From: Uranotaenia lowii
Lineage: Eukaryota > Arthropoda > Insecta > Diptera > Culicidae
Assembly: GCF_029784155.1 (NCBI RefSeq)
Contig: NC_073693.1
Span: forward strand, 339,528,023-339,592,022
Direction of reading: 5' to 3'
Length of the DNA stretch: 64,000 bases
Below, in pieces: positions 1 through 10,881 of the stretch; position 1 is the stretch's first letter, and each line of letters begins with the position of its first letter. The translations under genes were made by a program, and so were the position numbers. Below the pieces are notes generated by a model. It saw only the letters and a program-made list of their open reading frames with translations. It did no database searches and was not told the DNA's origin.

Positions 1-1555
1 ATTTAAATCGGTCGAGTTGAATTTTTGGTTGGATGTATCATTTTCCAATTCAATTTAATTCAACCAGTAGTGTTAGCACGACGTCAAAATTTACAAGGTG
101 TACCGAATGAATTATGACAATAGTGCCCGAAAAGAATCCAATTTGCTACCGTAATAGTTATAGAGTAATAACCATTATCACGGAAAAAATACAGTTTACA
201 CATTTACAATTCAATCGCCCTCAGGCTGGATCCGAATGAGTGAGCTCATCTCACCTAGGCCCGTCTTAACAGCTGTATTTCAGATATGATTTATCCCCTG
301 ATATGAATCCTAATAAAGGAAAGAGAAAAAGTAACACTAAATCAATCGGACAATCGAAAACTGTACAGCAGGAATGAATTGAAGAAAAAAAAAGAGTTCA
401 AGTGTCGTATTTTAACTCGCTTCTCGCTTCCCTCTAACAGCTTAATACGACCGCGCGAAACGCGAAAGGAATTAGCATCACAAACTGATGCTCCTCGGAA
501 GTGACCACCCCAAGACTGGGGATCAACTGCAAGAAAACCAAACAATTTTTCCTCCAAACAGTTTTCCAAAACTTTGCAGAGAAACAACAACTCTGCCACA
601 GGAACAAGAAGACTTAACGTGGTTCAAAAAGCGAAGCAGCTCCACAATTTCCGAGTCGGGGTATCAATGATTTATTGGGTGGTGGAGCTTCATGAATACT
701 CATACCACGAATCTTGGAAGCAACCATCGAAGACGGACCATTGCTTCGGGAACCAAGAGAGGAACAGCGAAAAAAAAAGTAGGTTTGCAATATAATGGGC
801 AGTATATGCCATCAATTATCGTCGAAAAGATCGTTTGCTGGTTCGCTGGTGAACCGGCTGTAAAACTGTTGAACCGATTATTGCCTTTGGCAGTTTGGTT
901 TGTCGCTGCGCCTAGGAATTCTGGTTGTTCTTTTTTCGGGGCACTTTTGACTGGAACCAGTCATTTCTTTTAGGTAGCGGTTTGTTACCTACATTTTATA
1001 GATTGAATTGATTCATGTCCCGTCATTGAGTATAAAAAATATCTTCAAAAGCTCATTCGACCTCTATGATATCTAGAGAAAATATTCAGAAGATATCAAC
1101 TTGGATTTTTACGACAAACTTTTAACCTGTTTCCTTTTTGCAAGTTTGAATTAAAAATTCCCTATTAGTCAAATGTTATTACCGGAATTTACAGTTTTGA
1201 GTAAACCTAGGATTTTCCAAACAATGGACGGTGAGAAATTTGCCCGCTACCCATCGTTTATGGTCAGGTACACGATACGTTCAACGTGAGAGAATGATTA
1301 ATGCTTGCCACACGAGTTTTCAATGTCTTACATTCCTCGGACGTCATTTTGATAGCATGAGGTTGCCAGAATTTTTTCAGCACGTATCCGAGCCGGACGA
1401 ACCGGCCAATTTTACATAAAAACATGGCAAAATCCCGGCATTTGATTTCAAAAGTGATGACCAAAAATCCGGGCAATATCCAGACAAACTTTCTCAAAAC
1501 CCAGGAATTACTCAACAATAATCAGTCGATCGTGTATGATAAATGAAAAAAAAAT
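1..1555. other. noncoding DNA, no gene recognised
   Basis: AT-rich sequence with only short chance reading frames (60-93 codons) in several frames. None has a recognisable domain, a biased composition or a convincing start context. No clear repeat boundary was seen. Confidence 0.5.
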
Positions 1556-1645
1556 TACCTCGACCGGAATCGAACTCGAATCCACCGATCACCTCTCCGA
1601 CACCTAACAAATAGGCCAATCGTCAGATGAAACAAGTTAAGCTGT
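1556..1645 (-). repeat. possible tRNA-derived SINE head
   Basis: Read on the minus strand, this stretch has an A-box-like TGGCCTATTTG followed about 40 nt later by a B-box-like GAGTTCGATTCC, the internal RNA polymerase III promoter pattern of tRNA genes and tRNA-derived SINEs. The spacing fits a tRNA-like head, but I could not fold a full cloverleaf and no target-site duplication was identified. It could be a decayed SINE or a decayed tRNA copy. Confidence 0.35.
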
Positions 1646-3165
1646 AGCTCTATAATTCAGTTGAGCTTATCGAGTTGAATTTGCTGCTAGACGCTCATCG
1701 CTCATCGTGGTTCTCATTATGCCCCTACAATGTGCAATTTTCGGCTTTCGACAAAAAAAATAAAAATGCATTTTTCACATTTTTCACATTTTTTCATTTT
1801 GTTCATTCTTATCGAGTCCTTCGAGTTTGAGCAAATAGGAAGTAGACTTCTTCAGTGACTTAACAAGAAACAGTGATTTTACTTGCATATTATACCTTAT
1901 TTATATAGTCGATTAAGCGCTCTTCTAAAGGTGGTCTTTATACCCTGAACTCCCCTTTATTAGTTGTTTTTTATACATCCCTATTAACCTCTTCTATAAA
2001 GAAGTTTTTAAATCATCAAAGCACATTGGCTTACGGCACTTAAGGCCTCTACAACACCATGAGTTTAATACCATTGGACTTCAAACTCAGAAAAAAAATT
2101 ATGATTCTCAAATTCTCGCGTGATTTTTTATTGTGTCGTATGGAACAAAATGTTAACAAACAGTTTTATTACGGAAAAATACAAAACTGACATAAAAAAG
2201 TCGCAACTTATTTCAATTTAGAATATTTGTAGCCTGGACAACAATTTCTATTTGTGAAATACAAATTTTATAGTTGTTTTGATAACTTTTGCATCAGTTT
2301 TCAGAAAATTCTTCAGATATTTCATACGACGTAATGAAAGCTCACGCGATAATTAATTATCTTCCTGATATGTTTATCAATTTTCAAAGTGCAAGTACGG
2401 AAGGGTAACCAAAAAACTTATGAATGCTGAAACCAGAACTATCGCCTTTAGCGTTGTTCCTAGAACTAACCCGAATAAAAACATGATGAATTTAAGCTCA
2501 TTCGTTTAACTGTGTGAAGTCGTTCAAGGAAGCTTAAATTTCATGAGATTTTGGCACCATTCATCGTAAAAACAGAAGAAAACCAATATGTTTCCAAAAA
2601 TCAAAATCCTTCGTTATACCAATACGGGTTTTTAAAAAATACGTTATTAAAAAAGTCTTTTATGAATTGTGAGATGAACTGAGGCATTGAGATATCTCTA
2701 GCTGAAGGAAATGTAATATTACTGTCAATAGACCTATACCAAAGCCTTCTAGGGGTTTGATGATTGATTTTTATCTTTGATTTTTTGCCCAACAATGCAC
2801 GAATAAAAAAATTAAAACAAATTATGATTTTAACTGTATGATTATTAATTCTTAAGTACTTTTACAGTAATAGTTTTCGTTTAAAATTGTAACTTTAGAA
2901 AATTGACCTAAAAACTGAGCAAAATTTTTATAATGAAATAAGGTTTCAAAATAAGGATTTCGCTTCCATCGATGGTCAAAATATTTGAATTTGTTTAATA
3001 GTGGGGTGAATCAAACTTGTTTGATTTGAGTCTAAAATATTTTTTCTAGGAGTGCCTTCAATTTCTTAAAAAAAACAGTTTCTATGCTCAAATCAAACAT
3101 GCCCAATCTTCCTAACTCTTTTAAACCATCGATGAAAATAAATCAAATTTTCAAAAATAAAAATA
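1646..3165. other. noncoding AT-rich DNA
   Basis: No supportable gene. Reading frames are short and not domain-like. The sequence is A+T-rich with scattered homopolymers and no clear terminal repeats. Confidence 0.5.
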
Positions 3166-3167
3166 CA

Positions 3168-4170
3168 GTACCGTTCATAATTATTTAGAAATTGGAAGCA
3201 CGTGAACTGTCACTGTGACTTTGAACTTCCATAACTTTTTACTCTGATGATATTTTTTGATCAATTTTTCTGCGTACGATAGATAAACTATCACACTATT
3301 ATATCGCAAAATTTGAGCTTTCTTATGATTGTGTGGCCATAGATACAGTAATTCTACAAAAATTGGACTTTTTGGACTTTTACCAATCAAACTGCGATAT
3401 CTAAGAAACTACGCAACGCTTTTTATTGAAATTTTGCAGAGTGATTGTTGAAATATATAAAGTTAACATGTCTGAGGCTTTTGAAAAATTCTATCGATGA
3501 GATTAAAAGTTACGTGATGTACAATTTTTCAGGCATGAACCTAAAAATGCGATTTCTATAGAACTTTGGACGATTCATGAGAACCTTTTTTTTCATCCAC
3601 AAATCAGTCAAATTATGTCTGACAAAAGCAATGAAGAAGAGAAAAAAATGAATAAATGATCCATTTGTGTTTTGAAATCAGAATCTCACAAAATTGTTTT
3701 AGATTTTTGATTGAAACGGATTTACTGGTTGTTCAACATAAAATATGATTTTCCTATGGAAACATTCGTCCAAAATTCTAGAAAAATCGCATTTCAAGGT
3801 TCATGCTTGAAATATTGACATCGTGATACTTTTGATCCCATCGATAGAACTTTTTAAAAACTTTTGACACGTTAACATTCTATTTCAACAATCTCACTGC
3901 AAAATTTTAATAAAAAACGTTGCATAGTTTCTGAGATATTGCAGTTTGGATGGTGAAAGTCAAAAAAGTCTGATTTTTGTAGAATTACTGTATCTCTGGC
4001 CACACAATCTTTAGAAAGCTCAAATTGCGTGATATGATAGTGTGATAATTAATCTATCTTACGCAGAAAATTTGATCAAAAAATATCATCAGAAAAAAAA
4101 GTTATGGAAGTTCAAAGTCCACATGACAGTGCGCGAGCTTCTAATTTCTATACAATTATGAACGGTACTG
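3168..4170. mobile_element. fold-back MITE, Tc1/mariner-like (TA target duplication)
   Basis: A 1,003-bp element whose two halves are imperfect inverted copies of each other over about 400 bp. The left end reads CAGTACCGTTCATAATT and the right end is its complement, and both are flanked by TA (3166-3167 and 4171-4172). Matching internal landmarks in opposite orientation include the stretch around 3181-3390 against 3960-4150. A TA duplication with a CAGT-type end is typical of Tc1/mariner-derived MITEs. It has no transposase of its own; the 69-codon minus-strand frame at 3181-3390 is simply one arm of the inverted repeat. Confidence 0.8.
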
Positions 4171-4172
4171 TA

Positions 4173-5890
4173 AGAGGTAAAACATTTCGGATCAAATTTC
4201 CTTAATGCAAACTTGAACCAAAATAATGATTAAAGTTTGAAATTTGGCTTTCAAAAAACTGCAATATTTATAATGCTAAGCAATACAATGAATATTTATA
4301 CAATTTTGGTCAGATTTTTAGGTGAATATCAGGTACTGTGTGCTTTTTGTTTCATTAAAATTTAGGTTTTTTTTGATAAAACAAAAATTTGAAAATTAAC
4401 TTAAATTCTGCTTTATGTAAATGATTTTCAGCTGAATTGTAAAAAATAATTTTGGACAATAAAAATTAATACTGGAAATTGAATTGACAAGCTAATTTTA
4501 TAGCTCACTTGAATTCCTCAACAATTTTATGTTGATTTTTAAAACCCATTTACAAGCTAAATCTTTTTATAAATTTAGAATCTGCATTCTGAATCAAAAT
4601 TCTGAAACTGAATTCAAAAATCGAACTTGGAATCTGTTTTAAAATTTCTATACGATTTCTGAAATGTACACAAAAATCTAATTCGGAATCTTAATTCCTG
4701 ATCACATTCTAAAATATGAATTTCAAATAATTCACCTTCATCTGAGTTTTCATGTTTTTTTTCGTCATTTTGAAGTTTCAAATGTTTGAATTTTGAATAT
4801 TCCTAGGTTTCACTTAGGTATCAAACTACCTCGGAAAAGTGGGATTTTATTTCATTTATTTCAAATCAAGAACAGAGAACTTGGATCTGCTTTTGTTGAT
4901 TTTCCATTTTATTTGAATAAAAAAAAATGGAAAAGCAGTATTTTAACCACAGCACAACCATGTCACTAAAGGGCAGCTCCATACAATTTGTTTAAGAACT
5001 TCAAATTTTATTATCAATAAAAAAATTCTGTTTTTTTTATATTCCAAAACTAGTATAAAACCAGAACCTTCGAAATGGATTTAATTTAATGTAAAATTTA
5101 ACATCCCGACCTGAACTTCAATGAACAAGTGAGGAAATTTTGAAAAACTGTAGCAGAATTTTGAGCTTGGGTTGGGTTTTTGAGGTTTTGGCATTAGTTT
5201 TTCGTCTAGTTTTTTACTCTTAAATAATCAAACTTTATTATTAAAATTTGATTATCAATTTAAAATTTTGGGTGTAGAGTAGAATACCTCGCTTGCTTAT
5301 ATGGACCCTCATGGAGGGGTTTGACCCTCAAATCACCCATCCCCTTCCCCCTTCCTACGGCCATGTATTTCGATATAATTAGAGTTCAAAACTTCCCAAT
5401 GACTGCCATCAGATGCTTCTTAAAAAATTGAGTTTTTATCTTTATGGTCTTCAGAAAACGAACTTAAAGCCAAAAAGTCATTTAAAATGGGTGTTTTGCT
5501 TCAAAGATAACTCATTTTGTTGAAGTCGTATACAAAAATTCTTGACTGGTATGAATTCAAATAGATTGAGAGCTCATATTGAAATAATAAAAGTGCTTGG
5601 TTGCACAGACCACAGCTGGTTATTTGAAAATTTATTAAAAAACATATTTTTCAATGATTATATAACTATACATTTTTTGGGGATTAAGGAATTTTCATGA
5701 AAAAAATTGCAGTTCTGTTCAAATACATTCAATCCCAACCGATGAATTAATAATGAAGAGACAAATAGGGTGAACAAAAGAATGCCCCAAATTGGTAAGG
5801 GAAACTTCAAACTTGTGAAATATTATGCGCTGCAGGCTAAATTTGGCCAGATCGGATTACGTGAAGGGGTCGCTCAACGAGCCTGAAGTT
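4173..5890. other. noncoding AT-rich DNA
   Basis: No gene recognised. A short GC-richer patch at about 5295-5365, with runs of C and the words CCCTCATGGAGGG and GACCCTC, looks like a transposon fragment of unknown family. The rest is A/T-rich with short chance frames. Confidence 0.45.
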
Positions 5891-6296
5891 TGTATGGGAT
5901 TTTGAGACATTTTGATTGGGAGAACATGGAAATTCAATTTTTCATCAATAACTTTGGTCTCCATTCGGCAGATTTCTTTTGAGTACGGGCTTTCTTAAAG
6001 CTTCAATTATGACAAATATTTCATCTGAGGACTGAATTTTGATTCGAATTAAATTAAAAAAAAAAAGATATAAGGCTTGAAATATTTGCTAACTTTTTTA
6101 AGGATGATATTCATCACTTTTAATGCTGCGTCAAAATGTTAGACGCAGGATCTTATTAAGTGAAGTACCCTTGAGAAAATTAGCCCATTTTTGAAGCTTA
6201 ATAACTTTTTTTCTTCATTCGAACCGAAATACAATTTTCGGATGAAATATTTGTCATGATTTAGGATTTAAGAAACCCCGTATTTCAAAATCCCAT
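5891..6296. mobile_element. probable fold-back element, interrupted at its right edge by a mariner copy
   Basis: The words TATGGGATTTTGA near 5894 and TTTCAAAATCCCATA ending at 6297 are inverted copies. Inside, the stretch 5985-6035 (ACGGGCTTTCTTAAA, ATGACAAATATTTCATC) is repeated in reverse complement at about 6240-6285. The central part is less symmetrical, so this is an old or rearranged fold-back. ITmD37E copy 1 begins immediately after its right edge. Confidence 0.45.
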
Positions 6297-6297
6297 A

Positions 6298-7541
6298 AAG
6301 GGTGATACGGTCAAAATTTGGTCAATATCAACTTGATGTATTTCTTTCAATTCTGCATTTAAAAAACCTGAACACCCCTCATTTTGAAGGTGTGTGTGTG
6401 TAGAATGTTGCTCCTATTTTGATTTTGGAATTCACTCTTCAGTTGTCAAAATGCCGTCCAAGGAAGAAGAGCAGCGTATCAAAATTTTGCTCGCACATCG
6501 CGAAAATCCGAGCTACTCGCACGCAAAGCTGGCAAAATCGCTAAAAGTTGCCAAATCAACCGTTACAAATGTAATTAAAGTGTTTGGGGAACATTTGTCG
6601 ACAGCCAGGAAGTTTGGATCGGGGGGAAATCGAAAACCGGAAGCCGCTGAGACGACAAAGAGAGTTGCCGGTAGTTTCAAGCGAAACCCTAACCTCTCTC
6701 TCCGAGATGCCGCAAATAAGCTGGGTGTATCGTCTACAACCGTGCATCGAGCCAAAAAACGAGCCGGACTATCGACTTACAAGAAGGTAGTGACTCCAAA
6801 TCGCGATGATAAACAAAATATGACGGCCAAAGCGCGATCTCGGAGGCTGTACACGACGATGCTGACGAAGTTTGACTGCGTGGTAATGGACGACGAAACC
6901 TAAGTCAAAGCCGACTACAAGCAGCTTCCGGGACAGGAGTTTTATACGGCAAAAGGAAGGGGACAGGTAGCAGATATTTTCAAGCACATGAAACAGTCAA
7001 AGTTCGCAAAGAAATATCTGGTTTGGCAACCAAGAAATTTACGTGAAAGAGTGTTTGAATAAACGTCTGCTGCCTTTCCTGAAGAAACACGGTTGTTCCG
7101 TACTGTTTTGGCCGGATTTGGCATCTTGCCATTACGGTGAAAAGGCCATGGAGTGGTACGCCGCCAACAACGTGCAGGTGGTTCCCAAGGACAAGAACCC
7201 TCCCAACACGCCAGAGCTCCGCCTAATAGAGAAATACTGGGCTATTTTCAAGCGGAACCTAAAGAAGACCAAAAATACTGCGAAGGACGAGCAGCAGTTC
7301 AAGGCAAACTGGCTTTCTGAGACGAAGATGTTGGACAAGGTGGCTGTGCAAAATCTGATGGCAGGGGTTAAGCTTAAGGCCCGGCTATTCGGATTTGGAA
7401 AAGCGGAAGCCTAACTGAATATTTTTCCTGAGTTTTATACCCATTAAACTTGAAAAAGAAATATAATTTGATTTTTTAAATAAACGATTTCACCGATTTA
7501 CACGCGTTTTGCCTTGACCAAATTTTTACCGTATCACCCTT
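6298..7541 (+). mobile_element. ITmD37E mariner-like transposon, copy 1 (complete ends, dead)
   Basis: A 1,244-bp DNA transposon of the IS630-Tc1-mariner superfamily. Inverted ends start AAGGGTGATACGGT and are flanked by the expected TA duplications (6296-6297 and 7542-7543). Both termini are preserved, but the transposase inside is broken (see the pseudogene at 6451-7414). Near-identical sequence recurs at 20286-21566 and, truncated, at 44031-44892. Confidence 0.9.
6451..7414 (+). pseudogene. ITmD37E transposase, inactivated (copy 1)
   Basis: This encodes a cut-and-paste transposase that would bind the inverted ends and move the element by a DDE mechanism. The start chosen is the ATG at 6451 (residues MPSKEE), shared with copy 2; an upstream ATG at 6394 is not conserved. 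The N-terminal third has two helix-turn-helix-like segments (SHAKLAKSLKVAKSTVTNVI and LRDAANKLGVSSTTVHRAKK). Catalytic residues are visible in MDDET, WPDLAS and LIEKYW, with 37 residues between the second Asp and the Glu, which is the DD37E signature known from mosquitoes. Two lesions kill it: a TAC-to-TAA stop at 6901-6903 just after the first Asp, and a 50-bp deletion near 7030 (relative to copy 2, with a short repeat at the junction) that also shifts the frame. The downstream frame resumes at 7043-7414. Confidence 0.88.
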
Positions 7542-7543
7542 TA

Positions 7544-10500
7544 CCCTTGTAGCGTCAGGACAAATCATTCAACCCAGTGTATCGGTGCAACGAACTTGAT
7601 CAAGTAGAGCAACAAGACAATCTGGTCAACTAGCCATTCAGACTAACTCTGAGTTTGGGAAGGTTCAGCCTGAACGTCTGAATTTTCTTTCTTTATCCTT
7701 AGTTCTAAATGATCGCAGCCCTCTTTACTCACTGAAATACGTCTATAAACTAATCTATACTAAACTAAGCATTCTTGTTCAACCTCTCCAACTTTTTCCT
7801 TCTCACGCTACCTATTGGAACTGAAACTCTACTCACTCTCCCTGTTCTCCTTCATAATAACTCAGCACTCAAGTACTGAAAATCGCAACAAAATCAACAA
7901 TGCAAACTAACGATATCGAACACAATTGAAGTGGGAAAAAAAAAGAAAAAAATCTCTAGAATTTTATAAAGTGAAAAGTATAACATACAGAATAAATAAG
8001 CGACCAAAGGATAAGCAAAACAACCCCTTAAAAGAACAATATGTTCACTGGAAATGCTAGAAATCACCATGTGAATCCAAATAAAGAAATAATTATTATC
8101 CTTGTCGTCTAAGCTAATGGTTAGAAAAATCGAAAATCGATCGCATCCCGGTATTGACACACATAGTTTAATGAAGGATGGCGGTTTTAGCATTAATGAG
8201 CCGGTTAAACCTTAGAATGGTATCCCTCAATGATGAAGCACATGCATGTGGATGGATCTTTTCAAGAAAACTTAGATTGTACTTAGAAATCCTACCTAAA
8301 TATATGTGTGTTCATAGTGCTACCGGTAATCAATTGCATTTTCAACCAATAGTGCAAGAGTGTCAAGTAGCATAGCAAAGTAAAAACAGGACCGTGGGGT
8401 AAAACCACAATACACCAACTAAATGGTCACAGTAGACTCTCTCCCCAACAGGAAAAAAATCTATGGAATATTTTGTTCAATAAAACTTTTGGACCGAATA
8501 AAAAACAATGGATCAGAAATTTCTGAAACACGCACGCTCACCTGCTCACTCTAAAAAATATCATCTTAACATTTCCAGCATAACAACCTGCTTTACATGG
8601 CAAACAATCGTCTGATCGCAATTGAAACCCAACATTAGAAATTTGAATCCTCAAACACAGTCATCAGAATTCAACCGAAAGGTGCTTCCTACAATTCCTG
8701 CACGACTAATTGGAGCCAACTAACCATCCATGCATAGTTAGATCTTTAAATTCTTATCGATAACAATTGCTTACGGAGCACATCCGATCCATCATTCCGA
8801 TATACAAAGTAGAAAGCAATAAACGCAAACCCAAAAGGAAACGATCACTGAAACACCAGCCAGCCTAAAATTGCCTTACGGATGTGCCAAGGGGTTTCGG
8901 TCCTCATACCCTTCGTTATCTTCGCCTCTGCTCTTCCCACTCACCGAGCCGATTATCGGAGCCTTCTCCAGGAATTTCGCAGTGCCCACTTGCTCTTATG
9001 GCAGTTTTTTTGTTGTTGTTGCTTTAATGCTATCTTTCGATTCCCTAACAAGGTCTGCTGGTTGCTTTTGTCTGTTTCGAGGCATCAGTACCTTGTTTCA
9101 CACTTCTCTTTGCCCTCTTGCGAGTGTTGTTGCTGTTGTTGTTGTTGCCGTTTGCTGAGTTATTGTTAATCGATAATGTGCACGACCTCAACAGCGCAAC
9201 GCGGGACCTCTTCCTCCCAATTGTGCCGAAACAATCGAACGATCGGAAAGCAATTGGGGGAAAAACGTTGAACCAACATAATCTCAACCGGTGAGCGCAT
9301 TGGGCAGCAAAATCTGAGCCAGCTTATGAAATATGGACGCACCCCTTGCGTGCGTGTGAAATGGTTGGGCTCGAAAGGCTCCCAACATCCACGAGGAAGA
9401 AAAACTCCAAAATTATGAGAAGTTCAATTATCCACACAGGGGGGATACCCAAATCATCCTGCTCGAATCTCGGAAAATGAAAATCTCTTCAACAAGGGGC
9501 AGTGTGATGTTCAACAAACGAAAAAAGTGTGTACTCACGTCATAATTCTTCTTTTAATTTATCTGCGATGTTTTATTTTTCTGTTACTCTTCGTTATTAT
9601 TATTGCTTTTGTATCACACTTGATTGATTTTCTCTTACTCTTCTTTACATTTTCTTCCTAGCTTATTCATATACATAAAAAAACATCATCTCCCTCACTT
9701 AGCCCTGAAAGAAACTTGTTTCCAAACAATTCTTCTGGTCATTTTTCGTGCTTCTTCTCATTCTTTAGTGACTTGCCCTGTGTGCTTCTTGCTTGCTTCT
9801 TTTCCAAGAAGGAGATTGATCGTTTCACACACTCACATTAATTTCTTCGTTTTTTACTTTTTTTTAAGAAAGGAGAAAAAGAATCTTTAAAAAGAAAACA
9901 GAAACTTAACCATTAAAGAGGAGACAGGAGGAGGGAAAAAAACCTCTCCTCGGACTCCCGCTCGTTCCATCTCGTTCACGCTTTTATAAACTCGTTCATG
10001 CTGGTTTTTTGACTCCTTCGGATTTCGTGGTCGATCCTCTCATTCACGCATACGATCGTTGGTTTTGCTCCGTTCAGTTCGCTCATCACCATGCTCATAA
10101 ACAACGGACAAACGATTAATAAGTGATGCTGTGTTTTTCGATTTTGAATGCCATTAACTTCGTAAATGCCTCGGAACTTAGGCGCGACGATGATGACGGT
10201 GACGGTGACGACGACGACGACTTAACTTGACTCGACAATCCCGTCCCGTTCTGTGTTTCTCCCGGGTCAGCTCCAACGGATTCGGGTGGGGCTGTTGCTG
10301 CTTTCTGCTTGCTGCTGCTTTTGCTGTCTGTTGTCTGTGCGCGCACCATAGGGCGCAGAGTGGGGTGCAAAGGGTGACTGGGGTACCCTTACTGTGGTCT
10401 CGAGGGGGTACAATGTGTCAAATTAAGCATTCTCTTTCTCCGTCGCTTCGGTTTTCCTTAACTTCTTTTTGTTCTTGGCTCATTCATTCTTTCTCTCATC

Positions 10501-10881
10501 ACCTGGTTTGCAGGTTGCTGGCTGTGTATGGTCCACCGCGTGTTAAACGGGTTGTTGTGCTTCAGGTTTAATGCAAACAATGACTGCGATAATAATGGGC
10601 TTCGAAACTAGCCTCGAAAATGATCAATTAAGTAGGGTTGGCGCTCTCTCTGAGCATTTTTTTTTATTTCGCATGTTGTTGTTCGCGTATGTATCTGCGT
10701 GCTACAAACGAGAAGTTGATTCGTTGCGACTTTGAATCGAGGATCACAGTTAATATTTTGACACTTTTGTAAACGAGAATCACCCCATCACCGTCACTAA
10801 GTCAAACAAATAAATATCGTCTACAGACCATTTTGGCACATGGAGTTTGTTGAAAACCATTTATGATAAACCACTTATCAG
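7544..10881. other. noncoding DNA downstream of the TCF gene
   Basis: About 3.3 kb with no supportable gene. It contains a GTTGTTGTT-rich tract near 9010-9160 and a (GAC)n-like run near 10190-10220. The 84-codon minus-strand frame at 10116-10370 is Ser-rich low complexity with no domain. On the minus strand an AATAAA lies at 10668-10663, about 210 nt after the TCF stop codon, so the part nearest 10881 is probably TCF 3' UTR. How far the transcript extends cannot be read from the sequence. Confidence 0.5.
10663..10668 (-). promoter_or_regulatory. candidate polyadenylation signal of the TCF gene
   Basis: TTTATT on the plus strand gives AATAAA on the minus strand, about 210 nt beyond the TCF stop codon. 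It is the first canonical hexamer I noticed there. The assignment is positional inference only. Confidence 0.3.

Noticed and set aside
3181..3390. 69-codon minus-strand frame
   Set aside because: It is one arm of the fold-back MITE.
10116..10370. 84-codon minus-strand protein downstream of TCF
   Set aside because: Ser-rich low complexity from a GAC repeat with no domain; probably UTR or intergenic.
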